Assembly: GCA_902540595.1 (NCBI GenBank)
Contig: CACBNI010000002.1
Span: 1-64,000 of the forward strand
DNA: 64,000 nt
Reading direction: 5' to 3'
Origin: an uncultured Pelagibacteraceae bacterium
GTDB lineage: Bacteria > Pseudomonadota > Alphaproteobacteria > Pelagibacterales > Pelagibacteraceae
A program made the position numbers and the translations under genes. Under the pieces are notes generated by a model. It was not told where the DNA came from and ran no database searches. It worked only from the letters and a program-made list of their open reading frames with translations. Below, piece after piece: positions 20,233 to 31,206 of the stretch (position 1 is its first letter; the number at the start of each line of letters is the position of its first letter).

Positions 20233-21612
20233 TCTTTTTTCTACTTCCTTTTTTCCTAAAGAAATTAAAATATCATACAGACCTGGTCCAAATTTAGAGC
20301 CTGTCAAAATTACTCTTAGAGGTTGACCTACACCCTTAAAGTTTGTTTCATGTTTTTTTATTAAATTATTTATAATGGGTTCTAATATTTCTCTATCAAA
20401 ATTACTTAACGATGCAATCTCAGTTCTGAATTCCTGAATAATTTTTCTAGCCTTAGCATCAATTAACTTTAGATCATCTTGATTAAAATTTATTTTTTCC
20501 AGTAATATATATTTCGCATTATTAAATATATCTTCTAATGATTTTGCTTTATTTTTTAAAAATGATAATGAATTTTTTATTTTTTGCTCCTTTTCAGGTT
20601 TAATATTTTCTTTATAAGTCTCACAATAATCTACTAATCTTTCGTAGAGTATATTTTCATCTATTGTTTTGATATAGTGTTCGTTCATAGATAAAATACG
20701 GCTAATATCTAGTTTTGAAGGTGATTTTCCAATACCCTCTAAATTGAAATATTTAATACTCTCTTCCAAGTTAAATATTTCTTTATCTTGGTATGACCAT
20801 CCCAATCTTAATAAGTAGTTTCTAAGTGCATCTGGCATAATCCCAATTTTTGAGTAATCGTCTAACGTTGAAGCATTATCTCTTTTAGATAATTTTTTGC
20901 CCTCAATTGTGTGGATTAAAGGTATATGTGCAAAATTTGGTACCTCCCAACCCATGGCTAGATATATTTGTATTTGCTTAAAGGTATTTATTTTATGATC
21001 ATCACCTCTTATAATGTGTGTCATTCCCATTTGATGATCATCTACAGTTGCTGAAAGGTTATAAGTTGGAGTTCCATCATTTCTTAATATAATAAAATCC
21101 TCAACTGTATTATTTTCAATCTCTACATCACCTTGCACCAAGTCTTTTAATACAGAACTTCCTTCAATTTTACTTTTAAATCTAATTACTGGATTAATAT
21201 CTTTAGGAATATCTTTTTCGTCTGCATCTCTCCACTTTCTATTATAGATATAAGGTAATTTTTTTTGTCTAGCTCTCTTTTTCTGATCTTCAATTTCTTC
21301 ATTAGAGCAATAACATTTATAAGCGTTCCCATTTTTCAATAATTCATTTGCTATTTGGATATGATCATCAATTTTTGTTGACTGAATATATTCATCTCCA
21401 TCATGTTCTATTCCAATCCACTTTAAAGAATTTATAATCTGAATTTTATACTCATCTTTAGATCTTTCCTTATCAGTATCTTCAATTCTTAGATGAAAAG
21501 TACCTTTTTGATTTTTTGAGTAAAGCCAATTAAATAAAGCTGTTCTTACACCTCCAATATGAAGAGCTCCAGTAGGTGAGGGAGCAAAACGAGTTGCTAC
21601 TTTTGACATCAA
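20197..21612 (-). CDS. gltX: Glutamyl-tRNA synthetase
   Basis: RFAPSPTGALHIGGVRTALFNWL; KLSKRDNA; 471 aa. Confidence 0.97.
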   Translation of the reverse strand: MMSKVATRFAPSPTGALHIGGVRTALFNWLYSKNQKGTFHLRIEDTDKERSKDEYKIQIINSLKWIGIEHDGDEYIQSTKIDDHIQIANELLKNGNAYKCYCSNEEIEDQKKRARQKKLPYIYNRKWRDADEKDIPKDINPVIRFKSKIEGSSVLKDLVQGDVEIENNTVEDFIILRNDGTPTYNLSATVDDHQMGMTHIIRGDDHKINTFKQIQIYLAMGWEVPNFAHIPLIHTIEGKKLSKRDNASTLDDYSKIGIMPDALRNYLLRLGWSYQDKEIFNLEESIKYFNLEGIGKSPSKLDISRILSMNEHYIKTIDENILYERLVDYCETYKENIKPEKEQKIKNSLSFLKNKAKSLEDIFNNAKYILLEKINFNQDDLKLIDAKARKIIQEFRTEIASLSNFDREILEPIINNLIKKHETNFKGVGQPLRVILTGSKFGPGLYDILISLGKKEVEKRLGNEITRYNSR

Positions 21613-21631
21613 TGATTTTTAGACTATTTTT

Positions 21632-22309
21632 TTAGAAGTTTCTATATAAAGATACTAAAACACCTTGGACTTTAACTCTATCAGGTCCGAAAATTTTAGT
21701 TTCGTAGTTTCTATTTGCACTTTCTAAAGCGACAACTTTACCTTTTTTACGAATTCTTTTAAGCATTGCCTCATGTTCATCAATCAAAGCAACTACAATC
21801 TTTCCATTGTCTGCAGTATCTGTTCTTCTGATAATTACTGTATCACCTTCATGAATACCAGCTTCTATCATAGAATCACCTTGAACTTTTAAACCAAAGT
21901 AATCTCCATTTTTTTCTAAATTGTTTGGCAAAGGTATTCTAGCAACTTCATTTTGTATTGCTTCAACTGGAGTACCAGCTGCAATTTTACCAAGAACTGG
22001 TACCTCTATCTCGTCAGAATTAGCTAACTCCTCATCTAAACCACCTTTTATAACGCTAGGTGAAAAATTATTATAAATATCGTTTGCAGAGGCTGTTTCA
22101 GGAAGCTTTATCACTTCTAGGGCTCTAGCTTTGTGAGCTAGTCTCTTTATAAAACCACGTTCTTCTAAAGCACTTATCAATCTGTGTATTCCCGACTTAG
22201 ATTTTAAATTTAGAGATTGTTTCATCTCTTCATATGAAGGAGATACACCTGAGCTTCTCAACTTCTTGTTGATAAATAAAAGTAAGTTTTTTTGTTTTTT
22301 TGTAAGCAT
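21632..22309 (-). CDS. lexA: LexA repressor
   Basis: N-term winged helix MLTKKQKNLLLFINKKL..SGVSPSYEEM; Ala-Gly cleavage site (GKIAAGTPVEA), KVQGDSMIEAGIHEGD Ser/Lys dyad region. Confidence 0.96.
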   Translation of the reverse strand: MLTKKQKNLLLFINKKLRSSGVSPSYEEMKQSLNLKSKSGIHRLISALEERGFIKRLAHKARALEVIKLPETASANDIYNNFSPSVIKGGLDEELANSDEIEVPVLGKIAAGTPVEAIQNEVARIPLPNNLEKNGDYFGLKVQGDSMIEAGIHEGDTVIIRRTDTADNGKIVVALIDEHEAMLKRIRKKGKVVALESANRNYETKIFGPDRVKVQGVLVSLYRNF

Positions 22310-22333
22310 AAGAACAAATATCGTACAAACAAT

Positions 22334-22348
22334 GTTCTATAAAAGTTC
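22334..22348 (+). promoter_or_regulatory. Alphaproteobacterial LexA (SOS) box
   Basis: Exact GTTC-TATAAAA-GTTC (GTTC-N7-GTTC), 25-39 bp upstream of the lexA start. Confidence 0.85.
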
Positions 22349-22396
22349 TTCTAATTAAACAACATTAAAAAAACCAATAAAATAAGGGTTTAATTG

Positions 22397-23188
22397 CTAT
22401 AAAACTGAAAAAATAGAATTTTTTTCTAAATTTTTCAAAAGTGATTCACCAATTAAAAAAGTGTTAATAGATGTTTTGTCTTTTAGATCTAAAAGTTCTT
22501 CTTTAGTTTTAATACCACTCTCAGAAATCAAAGGTCCATCATGATTAATTAACACATTATGAATATCATAGGTTGTATTAATGTCTGTTTTAAGAGTTTT
22601 TAAATTCCTATTGTTTATTCCAATCAAAGCCTCTTTGAAGTTTAGTGCTTTTTTAGCTTCATCAACGGTATGAACTTCTACGATTACTGACATTTTATAT
22701 TTTAGAGCCTCTTCATATAAATCGTTGGCTAGATTATCTGATACACCAGCTAAAATAATTAAAATTGCATCTGCTCCATAACTTTTAGCCAAGGGTATTT
22801 GGAATTTATCTATGAAGAAATCTTTACATAAAATTGGCAATTTTATTTTTTCTTTTATTTTACTGATATGAATTAGGTTTCCTAAAAAATAATCCTCTTC
22901 AGTAAGAACGGACAAACAGGTTACATTATTAGAATTGTATATATCGGCAATTTCTACTGGGTTGTAATTTTCAATAATTATGCCTGCTGAAGGGCTAGCT
23001 TTTTTAATTTCTGCAATAATCGAAGTTTTACTGTTTGATAAATTATATTGAATTTTTTCTTTAAAATCTATGAAAGAACTATTTTTGTCAATAATACCAT
23101 TTAAAAAATTTAAATTCGTTGATTTTTTTAAAATATCAATTTTTGCAATTTTTTTCTTTATTATTTGCTCAAGAATATTGTTAGGCAT
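22397..23188 (-). CDS. trpC: Indole-3-glycerol phosphate synthase
   Basis: SIIAEIKKASPSAGII; LPILCKDFFIDKFQI; LIGINNRNLKTLKTD; LISESGI. Confidence 0.96.
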   Translation of the reverse strand: MPNNILEQIIKKKIAKIDILKKSTNLNFLNGIIDKNSSFIDFKEKIQYNLSNSKTSIIAEIKKASPSAGIIIENYNPVEIADIYNSNNVTCLSVLTEEDYFLGNLIHISKIKEKIKLPILCKDFFIDKFQIPLAKSYGADAILIILAGVSDNLANDLYEEALKYKMSVIVEVHTVDEAKKALNFKEALIGINNRNLKTLKTDINTTYDIHNVLINHDGPLISESGIKTKEELLDLKDKTSINTFLIGESLLKNLEKNSIFSVL

Positions 23189-24173
23189 TTTGTATTTTTT
23201 CTAAATGAATATATGGTTTTCCTGATAAGATAAATTCTCTAGCACAATTATAAGCTTTAGAAAATTCTGAATATTTTTCATTTACAATTAAACCTGCAGC
23301 AGCATTTAAACAAACTGCTTTTGAAAAATCATTGTCTTTTCCTTTAAAAATTTCAATCATTTTACTTGCATTATACTTTGCATCATTACCAACTAAATTA
23401 TCAAATTTCTCAGCATTAATATTTAATAATTGAGGATCAATTATAATCTCCGATATTTCTCCATTCTTTAATTGTATCACGTTTGTTTTAGCATAAGGTG
23501 ATATTTCATCCAGACCATCTTCACTATTTACAATCCATGCAAATTTAATATTTAAACTTTTAAGTCCTTCAGCAAAAATCTTAAGTAATTTTTTATCAAA
23601 TACTCCAACTACTTGTCTTTTAACTAATGCAGGGCTGCTTAATGGGCCAATCATATTAAATATTGTTCTTTTGCCTATTTTTTTTCTTACTGGTCCAACA
23701 AATCTCATTGCACTGTGGTAGTTTGGAGCAAACATAAAACCAAAGTTGTTATCATTGATCTCTTTTTCTATATCCCTTGGTTCAAGATCTATTTTGATAT
23801 TAAGAGCTTCAAGAACATCTCCTGATCCGCACTTAGACGAAACTGCTTTATTACCGTGTTTAGCTACCTTATTACCCATACTAGCTAAAAGTAAAGCAGA
23901 GGCGGTTGAAATATTTAGAGTATTCATGCCATCTCCTCCAGTTCCACAAGTGTCAACACAGTCTTTGACTTTTACTCTTTTTGATTTTTCTCGTAGCACA
24001 TATACACCACCAGCAATTTCATCAGGAACTTCCCCCTTATCTGATAATAAGGTTAAAAAATCATAAATTTGATCTTCATTTGCCTGACCAGTCATAAGTA
24101 ATTCAAAGGCAGATTTACTTTCCTCAAAAGAAAGATCATTTTTGTTTTTTAATTTTTCTAAAATTTGTTCCAT
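23181..24173 (-). CDS. trpD: Anthranilate phosphoribosyltransferase
   Basis: DTCGTGGDGMNTLNISTASALL; KHGNKAVSSKCGSGDVLEALN. Confidence 0.97.
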   Translation of the reverse strand: MEQILEKLKNKNDLSFEESKSAFELLMTGQANEDQIYDFLTLLSDKGEVPDEIAGGVYVLREKSKRVKVKDCVDTCGTGGDGMNTLNISTASALLLASMGNKVAKHGNKAVSSKCGSGDVLEALNIKIDLEPRDIEKEINDNNFGFMFAPNYHSAMRFVGPVRKKIGKRTIFNMIGPLSSPALVKRQVVGVFDKKLLKIFAEGLKSLNIKFAWIVNSEDGLDEISPYAKTNVIQLKNGEISEIIIDPQLLNINAEKFDNLVGNDAKYNASKMIEIFKGKDNDFSKAVCLNAAAGLIVNEKYSEFSKAYNCAREFILSGKPYIHLEKIQNA

Positions 24174-24177
24174 TTGA

Positions 24178-24744
24178 TTAATAATTTACAAAATTTTTTA
24201 ATATTTTAATTCCCAACTTAGTTTTAATACTTTCTGGGTGAAATTGTACACCATGAATATTATATACTTTATGTTGCACGCCCATAATCAAGCCTTCTTC
24301 AGTTTCTGCTGTTATTTTTAAATTGTCAGATAAAGTTTTCTTATCAATTATAAGACTGTGATATCGTGTTGCCTCAAAAGTTTTTGGAAGATTTTTTAAA
24401 ATACCAATTTTTTTGGATTTAATTTTACTTATTTTTCCATGCATAAGTTTTTTAGCTTGAATAATCTTTGATCCAAATACTTGTCCAATAATTTGATGAC
24501 CTAGACATACTCCTAAAAAAGGTATTTCTTTATGTAAAGATTTTAAAATATTTATACAATTTCCTGATTGATTTGGATTACCTGGTCCTGGAGATATGAC
24601 AATTCTATTATACTTATTTTTTTTAATATCATTAGCTTTGATTTTGTCATTTCTAACAACATCTACTTTAATGCCTAGTGAAGATATGTAATGATACAAA
24701 TTGAAAGTAAAACTGTCATAATTATCGATTAATAATATTTTCAT
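24178..24744 (-). CDS. trpG: Anthranilate synthase component II (glutamine amidotransferase)
   Basis: LLIDNYDSFTFNLYHY; ISPGPGNP; FLGVCLGHQ; GVQFHPESI. Confidence 0.96.
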   Translation of the reverse strand: MKILLIDNYDSFTFNLYHYISSLGIKVDVVRNDKIKANDIKKNKYNRIVISPGPGNPNQSGNCINILKSLHKEIPFLGVCLGHQIIGQVFGSKIIQAKKLMHGKISKIKSKKIGILKNLPKTFEATRYHSLIIDKKTLSDNLKITAETEEGLIMGVQHKVYNIHGVQFHPESIKTKLGIKILKNFVNY

Positions 24745-26204
24745 TATCTTAATGCATTAATTAAAGCTTTAGCTTTATTAACCGTCTCCTCATATTCGTT
24801 TATAGGTTTGCTATCAGCAACAATTCCTGCACCAGCTTGAACATAGAATTTTTGATTTTTGGCGACAGCCGTTCTCAATGCAATACAAGTATCAAATTCA
24901 CCGTTTGCAGAAAAATAACCTATACCACCCGCATAAACTTTTCTTCTTGTTGTTTCTAGCTCATCAATGATTTCCATAGCTCTTATTTTTGGAGCACCAG
25001 AGACCGTTCCTGCAGGAAAACCAGCTAGCAAAGATTTAAACTTTGAGATCTTTTTATTATAATCACCAATTACATTAGATACAATATGCATAACATGTGA
25101 ATACTTTTCTATAATAAAGCTTTCTGTCACTTTAACAGAATTTATCTTAGACACCTTACCAGCATCATTTCTACCTAAATCTAAAAGCATTAAATGTTCA
25201 GAGAGTTCTTTTTTATCTTTTAATAAATCTTTTTCATAATAAAGATCTTCTTTTAATGTTTTACCTCTCGGTCTTGTTCCTGCAATTGGTCTTACAGTAA
25301 TTTTATTATCTCTTAACCTTACTAAGATTTCAGGGCTAGCACCTATTATTTGAAAATCATTAAAATTAAAGAAGAACATGAAAGGAGAGGGATTAGTTAC
25401 TCTTAACTTTTTATAAATATCTATTGGCTTTTTTGATAATTTAGCCTCAAATCTTTGACTTAATACCACTTGAAAAATATCGCCAAGTTTAATGTATTTT
25501 TTTGCCTTATTGACCATTCTTAAAAATTTACTTTTAGAAGTGTTGGATTTAACTTTAATGTTTTTTATGTTTTCTTTGATTGGTTTATTTAAATTTTTAA
25601 CAGAGGATTGAATTAATAATTTAAAAAGATCAGATTTAATCTCATTAAATTTACTTTGATAATTCTTAATTTTTTCGTCTTTAAAAATATTACTGATATA
25701 AAATATTTCTTTTCTTAGATTATCATGAATAACTAATGTTCTAGGACGAAGAAGTCTAACGTCTGGTATATTTAAATCATTTTTGCAATTGTTTGGAATT
25801 TTTTCTATATATCTAATAGAGTCGTAAGAAAAATATCCAGAAATTAATGAGCATATTTTAGGTAAATTCTTAGGTGTTTCAAATTTAAACTCCTCAATTA
25901 TTTTTTCTATTAATTGATCTGGTTTATCCTTTAGTTTTATTTTTTTGTTATTTTTAATTAGATAAGAGCTTTGATTGTTAAATTCCCAAATTTTATCAGG
26001 GTTTTTTCCAAATATTGTATATCTTCCTTTAATTTTACCTTTTTCAACAGACTCAAATATAAAACTATTTTTTTCTTCTAAAAAATTATCAATTAAATTT
26101 AATATCTCATCGTCATTCTTAACTTTTTTTGACGTGTATATAATTTGATTTTTTTTGCTTCTATGTCGAAACTTGAAGTCCTTGAAGCTTCGATTAATGA
26201 TCAT
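24744..26204 (-). CDS. trpE: Anthranilate synthase component I
   Basis: GDIFQVVLSQRF; RPIAGTRPRGKT; HLMLLDLGRNDAGKV; FPAGTVSGAPKIRAMEIIDELE. Confidence 0.96.
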   Translation of the reverse strand: MIINRSFKDFKFRHRSKKNQIIYTSKKVKNDDEILNLIDNFLEEKNSFIFESVEKGKIKGRYTIFGKNPDKIWEFNNQSSYLIKNNKKIKLKDKPDQLIEKIIEEFKFETPKNLPKICSLISGYFSYDSIRYIEKIPNNCKNDLNIPDVRLLRPRTLVIHDNLRKEIFYISNIFKDEKIKNYQSKFNEIKSDLFKLLIQSSVKNLNKPIKENIKNIKVKSNTSKSKFLRMVNKAKKYIKLGDIFQVVLSQRFEAKLSKKPIDIYKKLRVTNPSPFMFFFNFNDFQIIGASPEILVRLRDNKITVRPIAGTRPRGKTLKEDLYYEKDLLKDKKELSEHLMLLDLGRNDAGKVSKINSVKVTESFIIEKYSHVMHIVSNVIGDYNKKISKFKSLLAGFPAGTVSGAPKIRAMEIIDELETTRRKVYAGGIGYFSANGEFDTCIALRTAVAKNQKFYVQAGAGIVADSKPINEYEETVNKAKALINALR

Positions 26205-27622
26205 TTGAAATAATTTTTTACTCTATCAACAGATTTTTGGTTAACTTTGACTTGGTATTTGTTGTTTAATAATTGATCATAGGATTGCAAAATACTTTTT
26301 CGATTATCTGTATTTTGACTCTTAACAAATTGAATATAATCTTCATCAGATTTATTAAAAAAATTTTTCTTTGAATCGTTAATTTTAACTAAAAAAATGT
26401 TATTATCTTTATCATTAACCAATGTGAAAGAATTTACAGGCAATGTGTAGAGCATTTTAATTGAATTAATGTCAAATGTTGCATCGTCATTGATTGTTTT
26501 AACATCTAATTTTAGTAAATCATTATTTCCTAAATTTTCAAATTTACTGGTATTGAATTCTTTACTTTGAATCTCTTCTAAGATTTTTCTATTAAAATCA
26601 AATTTACCTTTTTGGTAAATTAACTCTACTAATTCGCTTTTAGTTTTGTCATCATTTAAATTTGGACTTTTACTGTATTCTTTGTCGACGTTGTATAATA
26701 AGAAATTATCCCCATCTTCAATTAAGTTTAGTTTTGATGATTTGTTTTGATAAATTAAATTTTCACTTGTTTGAGCCTCTGAGTTTGGAGTGTATTCAAT
26801 TATTTCGTTAACGTTGACATTTATAGTCTCTAAAATAGTACCAAAATTAGCTCCCTCTGAAATTTGATTTTCAATTTTATCAATCTCATCAAAAAATTCT
26901 TGATTAAATTCTTCAACTCCAATTAAATTTTTTGGATTTAAAACAACATATTTAAAATCTATATATTCTCTTTTTAGTTGATCTTCGTTCTCTTTAATAA
27001 ATATTAATAGATCTTCATCTGTATATTCATCCTTATTCTTATAAAGTCCTTCCATATTAAAATATTCAAGACTTAAAGTTTTATTGTTTTCCTCATATTT
27101 TTTCTCAATCAAAAAATTAGGTGTTATTGTTCCAGCACCAATAATGTCGAATAGGTGTTTTTGTAATTCTCTATTTTTTAATTTTAATTCAAACACTGGT
27201 GCCGATAGATTGCTTGATAGTAAAAATTTTTCATATTTTACCCTTTGAAAAACACCATTTTCATCTTGGAAATTTTTGTTGTCTTTAATTGTTTTAAGTA
27301 TTGTTCTCTCGCTGATTGAAAGTGCGAAGTCTTTTACCTCTAAATTAATTAATGTAGTTGAAATTAAACCTGATAATAATTCTTCAATTATATTATTATC
27401 CAAATTGGTTCTTATGGCATCAAGTGATATGCCACTTTGGTTCACATAGTCCATAAAATCTTGAGTGGTTACATTCGTTTTATTTATTTTTGCTATATTG
27501 TTTTGATTATTTGTACTGAAGCCACCACCAAATCCACCAAAACCAAATGCAATAATAATTACTATGATTAGGATTAACCCACCTAATTTTTTTCCACCAA
27601 AATTTTTTAAAGTTTCTAACAT
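26201..27622 (-). CDS. PpiD/SurA-like periplasmic peptidyl-prolyl isomerase, membrane-anchored
   Basis: SurA N-like domain after a single N-terminal TM helix (MLETLKNFGGKKLGGLILIIVIIIAFGFGGFGGGF). Start placed at 27622 rather than 27655 because homology-like sequence begins at MLETLKN. Confidence 0.75.
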   Translation of the reverse strand: MLETLKNFGGKKLGGLILIIVIIIAFGFGGFGGGFSTNNQNNIAKINKTNVTTQDFMDYVNQSGISLDAIRTNLDNNIIEELLSGLISTTLINLEVKDFALSISERTILKTIKDNKNFQDENGVFQRVKYEKFLLSSNLSAPVFELKLKNRELQKHLFDIIGAGTITPNFLIEKKYEENNKTLSLEYFNMEGLYKNKDEYTDEDLLIFIKENEDQLKREYIDFKYVVLNPKNLIGVEEFNQEFFDEIDKIENQISEGANFGTILETINVNVNEIIEYTPNSEAQTSENLIYQNKSSKLNLIEDGDNFLLYNVDKEYSKSPNLNDDKTKSELVELIYQKGKFDFNRKILEEIQSKEFNTSKFENLGNNDLLKLDVKTINDDATFDINSIKMLYTLPVNSFTLVNDKDNNIFLVKINDSKKNFFNKSDEDYIQFVKSQNTDNRKSILQSYDQLLNNKYQVKVNQKSVDRVKNYFK

Positions 27623-27678
27623 AAAGCCAATAATATATTGATCTGTAAAAAACAAATCTATAGATTAAAAATTCAATT

Positions 27679-28419
27679 ATGACAAATAAATATCTATATT
27701 TTGTAGCTAATTGGAAAATGTATGGTGATTTAAAAGCACTTAATTCGTTAGATAAAGTTATAAAATTTTCAAAAAGTATAAAACATAAAAAATTAAAGTT
27801 AATTTATTGTCCACCTAGCACACTTATTAATTCTTTATCTAATAAACTTAAAAATACGAAAATCGAAGTCGGTGCTCAAAATTCTCACGAGAGCGATCAT
27901 TATGGTGCATTTACTGGTCAGATAAATTCTAAAATGTTAAAAAATGCTGGAGCGCGTTATGTTATATTGGGACACTCTGAAAATAGACAGACAGGTGAAG
28001 ATAATAAAAAAATAAATTCTAAAATTAAAAGTTCATTAAAATCTGGTTTAAAAATTATTTATTGTATTGGCGAAACGTTAAAGGAGAAAATAAACAAAAA
28101 AACAAATCAAGTTTTAAGTAAGCAAATTAAAATGGGTTTAAAATCAATTCGAAACAAATCAAATATAATAATTGCTTACGAACCAGTCTGGTCTATTGGT
28201 ACTGGGTTAATCCCAAAGCAAAATGACTTGATAAAATCAATTTCATTTATTAAAAAAAAATTAGGTAAAAAACCTTCTATAATTTTGTATGGAGGCTCTG
28301 TAAATAGTGACAATATCAATCAATTGAAAAATATTAATACCATTGATGGTTTTTTAATAGGTGGGGCCTCTCAAGATCCGAAGAAATTTATTGATATAAT
28401 TAAAAAAACCATTAATTAG
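27679..28419 (+). CDS. tpiA: Triose-phosphate isomerase
   Basis: VANWKMYG; GAQNSHESDHYGAFTGQ; VILGHSENR; AYEPVWSIGTG; YGGSVNSDN. Confidence 0.97.
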   Translation: MTNKYLYFVANWKMYGDLKALNSLDKVIKFSKSIKHKKLKLIYCPPSTLINSLSNKLKNTKIEVGAQNSHESDHYGAFTGQINSKMLKNAGARYVILGHSENRQTGEDNKKINSKIKSSLKSGLKIIYCIGETLKEKINKKTNQVLSKQIKMGLKSIRNKSNIIIAYEPVWSIGTGLIPKQNDLIKSISFIKKKLGKKPSIILYGGSVNSDNINQLKNINTIDGFLIGGASQDPKKFIDIIKKTIN

Positions 28420-28425
28420 ATCGCA

Positions 28426-28725
28426 ATGGAAACTATATTATTAGTAATCAACATTATACTTGCAGTTATTTTGGTATTACTAGTTTTGATACAGAAATCC
28501 GAAGGTGGTGCATTAGGTATTGGTGTTTCACAAGAAAACTTCATGTTATCAAGATCAGCTGGTAGTTTCATGACAAAAGCCACTGCAATTGTTGCAACTT
28601 TATTTATTATTTGTAGCTTAGCTCTTACAATTATATCAAGAGCAGAACTAACACCAACTAGCTCAGTTTTAGATACTGTTGAAGAAAAAACAGAAGATAC
28701 TCCTTCAATTCCTGAAAATAATTAA
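28426..28725 (+). CDS. secG: Preprotein translocase subunit SecG
   Basis: LVLLVLIQKSEGGALGIG between tpiA and pyrG. Confidence 0.92.
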   Translation: METILLVINIILAVILVLLVLIQKSEGGALGIGVSQENFMLSRSAGSFMTKATAIVATLFIICSLALTIISRAELTPTSSVLDTVEEKTEDTPSIPENN

Positions 28726-28769
28726 TTAATACTTTTCAATCTCTTTTTTATTCGCTATAAGATAATTCC

Positions 28770-30389
28770 ATGGCGCGATATATATTTGTCACGGGCGGCG
28801 TGGTCTCATCATTAGGTAAAGGTTTATCCTCAGCTTCACTGGCATACCTGCTCCAATCAAGAGGTTTTAAAGTAAGAATTAGAAAACTTGATCCATATTT
28901 AAATGTAGACCCCGGAACAATGAGTCCTTTTCAGCATGGTGAAGTTTATGTAACTGACGATGGCGCTGAAACAGATTTAGACCTCGGTCATTATGAACGA
29001 TTTTCTGGAGTATCAGCAAAGAAATCAGACAATATCACTACAGGCAAAATATATAATGATGTTTTAAAAAAAGAACGTAAAGGAGAGTATCTTGGAAAAA
29101 CTGTTCAAGTAATCCCACATATTACAGATCGAATAAAACAATTTATTAAACACGACTCATCAAAAGAGGATTTTGTTATTTGTGAAATTGGAGGGATAGT
29201 TGGAGATATAGAAAGTCTTCCATTTGTTGAAGCGATAAGACAATTTGCAAACGATGTTGGTAAGAAAAATGCTTTATTTATTCATTTAACTCTAGTTCCT
29301 TATTTAAAAGCATCGGATGAGATAAAAACAAAACCAACTCAACATTCTGTAAAAGAGTTAAGAAGCATAGGTGTTCAGCCAGATATTATCATTTGTAGAT
29401 CTGAAAGACCCATCCCATTAGAGCATAGAAAGAAGATTTCTTTGTTTTGTAATGTGGATATTAAAAATGTAATTGAAACTGTTGATGTCAAAACTATTTA
29501 CGAGGCGCCAATAAGTTTTTTTAGAGAAAAATTAGATGTTCAAGTTTTAAATTATTTTAAATTAAAAACTAAGAAGCCTGCAAACTTAAATCCTTGGAAA
29601 AAAATAACAAAAATTATTTTACAAAATAAGAGACAAGTGAACATTGCTATTATTGGAAAATATGTTGAGCTTCAAGATGCCTATAAGTCATTAGATGAAG
29701 CCCTAACACATGGTGGAATAGATAATAAAATTAAAGTTAATTTAGTTAGGATTGACTCTGAGAAATTAAAAATTTCAGAAATAAAGAAAAAACTAAAAAA
29801 TATCTCTGGAATATTGATACCTGGTGGATTTGGTAAAAGAGGTACTGACGGAAAAATAGAAGCCATAAAATATGCAAGAATGAATAAAATTCCTTTCCTT
29901 GGAATATGTTATGGAATGCAAATGGCAATTATTGAATTTGCTAGAAATCAACTCAATTTAAAAAATGCTACCTCAAGTGAATTTGATAAAAAAGGTCTTC
30001 CGATTATTGGTTTGCTAAACGAATGGTCTAAAGACGGTAAAACTATTAAGGGCACTGATAAAGATCTTGGCGGTACGATGAGACTTGGATCTTATGATGC
30101 TAAATTACAAAACAATACAAAGATCAGAAAAATTTATAAGTCTAAGTTAATTAAAGAACGACATCGTCATAGATATGAGGTGAATATTGCTTATAGAGAA
30201 AAATTTGAAAAAGGAGGTATGATTTTTTCGGGTTTATCACCTGATAATCAATTACCTGAAATTATTGAGCTTAAAAATCACCCATGGTTTATTGGGGTAC
30301 AATTCCACCCAGAATTTAAATCTAGACCTTTATCGCCCCATCCTTTATTCTCTTCATTTATCAAAGCAGCAAAAATCATAAATGAATAG
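28770..30389 (+). CDS. pyrG: CTP synthase
   Basis: [50 protein letters not shown]. Confidence 0.98.
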   Translation: MARYIFVTGGVVSSLGKGLSSASLAYLLQSRGFKVRIRKLDPYLNVDPGTMSPFQHGEVYVTDDGAETDLDLGHYERFSGVSAKKSDNITTGKIYNDVLKKERKGEYLGKTVQVIPHITDRIKQFIKHDSSKEDFVICEIGGIVGDIESLPFVEAIRQFANDVGKKNALFIHLTLVPYLKASDEIKTKPTQHSVKELRSIGVQPDIIICRSERPIPLEHRKKISLFCNVDIKNVIETVDVKTIYEAPISFFREKLDVQVLNYFKLKTKKPANLNPWKKITKIILQNKRQVNIAIIGKYVELQDAYKSLDEALTHGGIDNKIKVNLVRIDSEKLKISEIKKKLKNISGILIPGGFGKRGTDGKIEAIKYARMNKIPFLGICYGMQMAIIEFARNQLNLKNATSSEFDKKGLPIIGLLNEWSKDGKTIKGTDKDLGGTMRLGSYDAKLQNNTKIRKIYKSKLIKERHRHRYEVNIAYREKFEKGGMIFSGLSPDNQLPEIIELKNHPWFIGVQFHPEFKSRPLSPHPLFSSFIKAAKIINE

Positions 30390-31206
30390 CATAAAAGTAA
30401 ATTGTGGAAATATAGAAATTTCAAATAATAATAAAATTTGTATTATTGCTGGACCTTGTCAGCTTGAAACTGAACAGCATGCAATGGATATGGCTGGCAA
30501 AATTCAAGAAATTACAAAAAAATTTGGGCTTGGCTTTATTTACAAAACTTCTTTTGACAAAGCTAATCGAACTAGTCTTAAAGGAAAAAGAGGAGCTGGA
30601 CTTGAAGCATCTTTACCTGTTTTTGATAAAATAAAAAATGAATTTAATATTCCCATTTTAACAGACATTCATAATATTGATCAATGTTCAGAAGTAGCTG
30701 ATCATGTTGACATATTACAAATTCCTGCTTTCTTATGCAGACAAACTGATCTTTTGATAGCTGCTGCTAAAACAAATAAAATTATTAATGTAAAAAAAGG
30801 ACAGTTCTTAGCACCATGGGATATGGTTAATGTTACTAAAAAAATTTCAGATTCTGGAAATACAAATATTTTAGTCACTGAGAGAGGTGCAAGTTTTGGT
30901 TACAATACTTTAGTTTCTGACATGAGATCATTACCTATTATGGCTAAGAATGGTTATCCAGTAATTTTTGATGCAACCCATTCAGTACAACAACCTGGAG
31001 GACAAGGAGAGTCGTCTGGAGGTCAAAGAGAGTTTGTCGAGTATTTAGCTAGAGCCGCAGTTGCTGTAGGTGTTGCTGGAGTTTTTATTGAAACTCATCA
31101 AGATCCAGATAATGCACCATCAGATGGTCCTAACATGGTCCCATTGGATAAGTTAGAAAATCTGTTACATCAATTATCAGATATAGATAAATTAATAAAA
31201 AAATAG
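30382..31206 (+). CDS. kdsA: 2-dehydro-3-deoxyphosphooctonate aldolase (KDO8P synthase)
   Basis: [39 protein letters not shown]. Confidence 0.97.
   Translation: MNSIKVNCGNIEISNNNKICIIAGPCQLETEQHAMDMAGKIQEITKKFGLGFIYKTSFDKANRTSLKGKRGAGLEASLPVFDKIKNEFNIPILTDIHNIDQCSEVADHVDILQIPAFLCRQTDLLIAAAKTNKIINVKKGQFLAPWDMVNVTKKISDSGNTNILVTERGASFGYNTLVSDMRSLPIMAKNGYPVIFDATHSVQQPGGQGESSGGQREFVEYLARAAVAVGVAGVFIETHQDPDNAPSDGPNMVPLDKLENLLHQLSDIDKLIKK

Noticed and set aside
23746-24066. 106-aa plus-strand ORF antisense to trpD
   Set aside because: Shadow ORF within a conserved gene.
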